Source of the DNA: Lachnospiraceae bacterium | Lineage (GTDB): Bacteria > Bacillota_A > Clostridia > Lachnospirales > Lachnospiraceae | Assembly: GCA_024690425.1 (NCBI GenBank) | Contig: JAILCT010000153.1 | Coordinates: forward strand, 1-8,282 | Direction of reading: 5' to 3' | Length of the DNA stretch: 8,282 nt | Shown here: positions 7,545-8,282 of the stretch, one piece after another | Layout of the letters: each line of letters opens with the position of its first letter | Position numbering within the stretch: the first letter of the stretch is position 1 | Notes under the pieces: generated by a model | What the model saw: the letters and a program-made list of their open reading frames with translations, nothing else | Database searches by the model: none | What the model was told of the DNA's origin: nothing | Translations under genes and position numbers: made by a program

Positions 7545-7571
7545 CATAAAATATTCACATAAATTTTCGAA
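7530..7571. repeat. 9-bp inverted repeat around the gerW stop codon
   Basis: TTCGAAAAT at 7530-7538 is mirrored by ATTTTCGAA at 7563-7571 with 24 bp between. The right arm is part of a 10-bp perfect palindrome, TTTTCGAAAA (7564-7573), lying 4 bp before the -35 box of the next promoter. No T-run follows, so it is not a standard terminator. It could be an operator pair, a weak mRNA 3' end structure, or chance in AT-rich DNA. Confidence 0.45.
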
Positions 7572-7577
7572 AACCCC

Positions 7578-7606
7578 TTGAAAAAAATAACAAGGTTATT
7601 TATAAT
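7578..7606 (+). promoter_or_regulatory. Sigma-A-type promoter of the J-domain gene
   Basis: TTGAAA (7578-7583), a 17-bp spacer, and TATAAT (7601-7606) give a near-consensus promoter. Transcription would begin near 7613, about 115 nt upstream of the chosen start codon, leaving an unusually long leader for this window. Confidence 0.78.
7585..7601. promoter_or_regulatory. Perfect 7-3-7 inverted repeat between -35 and -10 (possible operator)
   Basis: AAATAAC, three bases AAG, then GTTATTT is an exact dyad filling the promoter spacer and touching the first base of the -10 box. A bound dimeric repressor there would block RNA polymerase. An overlapping CCTTG (7576-7580)/CAAGG (7591-7595) pair could form a weak RNA hairpin for upstream transcripts. 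No regulator is identified, and AT-rich dyads of this size also occur by chance. Confidence 0.4.
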
Positions 7607-7614
7607 ACAGTATA

Positions 7615-7641
7615 TAGTGCTTCATAGGGGAAGGAGCACTA
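7615..7641 (+). promoter_or_regulatory. Leader hairpin with an AGGGGA loop, 5' UTR of the J-domain gene
   Basis: TAGTGCTTC (7615-7623) pairs with GGAGCACTA (7633-7641) to form 9 bp including one G-U, closing the loop ATAGGGGAA. It starts within a few bases of the predicted 5' end of the transcript. No T-run follows, so it is not a terminator. It could stabilise the mRNA or present the loop to a regulator. It matches no riboswitch class I know. Confidence 0.5.
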
Positions 7642-7665
7642 AGTTTTGAGGAGTTGTAACTGTTT

Positions 7666-7695
7666 ATGTATTTTGTACACAAAGGTACTGAATAG
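7666..7695 (+). other. Nine-codon leader mini-ORF (MYFVHKGTE)
   Basis: An ATG at 7666 opens nine codons ending in TAG (7693-7695), in the same frame as the downstream gene and 33 nt before its start. GAGGAG (7648-7653) lies 12 nt upstream, longer than ideal spacing. It may be a translated leader peptide or a chance ORF. It has no run of one amino acid that would suggest classical attenuation. Confidence 0.25.
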
Positions 7696-7717
7696 TTGCA
7701 AGGGGATTATAATAATA

Positions 7718-7723
7718 AGGGGA
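7718..7723 (+). promoter_or_regulatory. Ribosome-binding site deciding the ATG start of the J-domain gene
   Basis: AGGGGA sits 5 nt before ATG 7729. An upstream in-frame TTG (7696) would add 11 residues but has no suitable Shine-Dalgarno and directly follows an in-frame TAG, so 7729 is preferred. Confidence 0.8.
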
Positions 7724-7728
7724 CGAAA

Positions 7729-8268
7729 ATGGATATTGCACAGAATATTTCTGTAGAAGACATGGCATCGATCAAGCTGTGGCTTTTGCAAGAGAGTCAA
7801 CGCCTGGAATATGCCAGAAGGTCATTCGAAAAAGAGAAGAAGGAATTCGAAGAGAAGAAACAGCAGTTTGAGACCGAACGCAACATAATAATGGCCACGG
7901 TTTCGGAACAGGCAAGAAGAACCGAACTTGAATCGAAGACTCTGGCAACAGAGAAGATCCTTTTCAAACAGAAGCTTGAGATCCTTGAAGGAGGATTCAG
8001 GACCCTGTGTAAAGAGAGGGAAGATTTCGAGACAGAGAAGGAGAAGTATCGCAACAGATATGCGGCAGCCGGAACAGCAGGAAGAGGTTCTGTAAATGTA
8101 TCGGCATATAATTCGGGAGTGTTCTTTAACGGAATAGATAATGTCCTTGCTCTTAAGAAGAGATACAGGGATCTGCTCAAGATATTCCACCCGGATAACA
8201 TGGACGGAGATAATGAGACCGTACAGGTGATAAATGAAGAATATGCGATGTTAAAAGATCAGTTTTAA
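7729..8268 (+). CDS. Coiled-coil protein with a compact C-terminal J-domain (DnaJ-like)
   Basis: A 179-residue soluble protein. Residues about 15-110 are one long, highly charged helix rich in Glu, Lys, Arg and Gln (EKEKKEFEEKKQQFETE at 34-50), predicted to be coiled coil and probably dimeric. A flexible Gly/Ala/Ser linker (about 112-126) leads to a J-domain-like C-terminus: FFNGIDNVLALKKRYRDLLK (132-151), the signature H154-P-D156 and VINEEYAML (167-175). HPD is the motif by which J-proteins stimulate the ATPase of DnaK/Hsp70, so a DnaK co-chaperone or adaptor role is likely, with the coiled coil as client or partner arm. The J-domain is shortened compared with the roughly 70-residue DnaJ module and sits at the C-terminus rather than the N-terminus. 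It has its own promoter and a long leader, separating it from the gerW operon. The biological target is unknown. Confidence 0.88.
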   Translation: MDIAQNISVEDMASIKLWLLQESQRLEYARRSFEKEKKEFEEKKQQFETERNIIMATVSEQARRTELESKTLATEKILFKQKLEILEGGFRTLCKEREDFETEKEKYRNRYAAAGTAGRGSVNVSAYNSGVFFNGIDNVLALKKRYRDLLKIFHPDNMDGDNETVQVINEEYAMLKDQF

Positions 8269-8269
8269 C

Positions 8270-8282
8270 AGGAGACAGGGGA
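8270..8282 (+). promoter_or_regulatory. Probable ribosome-binding region of a gene beyond the right edge
   Basis: Directly after the J-domain stop the sequence contains AGGAG (8270-8274) and, at the very edge, AGGGGA (8277-8282), the same hexamer used as Shine-Dalgarno for the J-domain gene. A cotranscribed gene probably starts within about 10 nt outside the window. Confidence 0.45.

Noticed and set aside
7576..7606. Rho-independent terminator after gerW (CCTTG/CAAGG followed by TTATTTATAAT)
   Set aside because: The stem is only 5 bp with a 10-nt A-rich loop and the T-tract is broken. The same bases are better explained as a promoter, so weak termination is possible but not supported.
7696..7728. 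TTG at 7696 as start of the J-domain protein
   Set aside because: It lacks a ribosome-binding site, while ATG 7729 has AGGGGA at good spacing and the added residues look non-conserved.
7613..7728. Riboswitch in the J-domain gene leader
   Set aside because: It matches none of the conserved cores I know (cyclic-di-GMP I or II, THF, preQ1, TPP, SAM and others), and no anti-terminator or terminator pair is visible.

Overview
The window reads as a chromosomal housekeeping stretch from an anaerobic Firmicute of the class Clostridia. Lachnospiraceae (a Butyrivibrio/Roseburia-like genome) is my best guess. The basis is the gene set (U32 protein with DUF3656, FtsW/RodA plus a short class B PBP, an HD-GYP protein with the N- and C-terminal extensions I associate with that family, DUF2953 plus GerW), a moderate G+C content by eye, heavy use of ATA, AGA and AGG codons, purine-rich Shine-Dalgarno sites, and promoters close to the sigma-A consensus. 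No mobile element, tRNA, rRNA or CRISPR array is visible. The genus is inference.

Region 1 (1-4666, + strand) is a tightly packed run of three genes. The first is a U32-family protein whose N-terminus lies off the left edge. It probably belongs to the RNA-hydroxylation branch (RlhA/TrhP-like). It is followed with no gap by an FtsW/RodA/SpoVE-type glycosyltransferase that starts with TTG directly after the U32 stop. An 8-bp overlap then leads into a 480-residue class B penicillin-binding protein. The last two form the usual SEDS polymerase plus transpeptidase pair that makes and cross-links septal or side-wall peptidoglycan.

Region 2 (4667-5725, - strand) is a single convergent gene for an HD-GYP protein, the family of cyclic-di-GMP phosphodiesterases. 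Its stop codon abuts the PBP stop so that the two form the palindrome TGATCA, leaving no space for a terminator. The histidine of its HD dyad is a tyrosine, although the other motifs look intact. A near-perfect sigma-A promoter (TTGACA, 17 bp, TATACT) precedes it.

Region 3 (5880-7544, + strand) is a divergent three-gene operon with coupled junctions: an unrecognised 107-residue protein, a membrane-anchored DUF2953 protein, and GerW (YtfJ). DUF2953 next to GerW is also the arrangement in Bacillus (ytfI-ytfJ), where GerW is a sporulation/germination protein. Presence of the genes does not show that this organism sporulates.

Region 4 (7545-8282) has a 184-bp intergenic stretch with more structure than its neighbours. 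It holds a promoter (TTGAAA, 17 bp, TATAAT) with a perfect inverted repeat between -35 and -10, and a leader of about 115 nt with a 9-bp hairpin, three AGGGGA motifs and a nine-codon mini-ORF. The gene behind it encodes a long coiled coil with a compact C-terminal J-domain carrying HPD. The window ends on a purine-rich ribosome-binding-like sequence, so another gene probably follows.

No clearly new system is evident. The items most worth checking are the HD-to-YD change, the structured promoter and leader of the J-domain gene, and the small unknown gene coupled to DUF2953-GerW.
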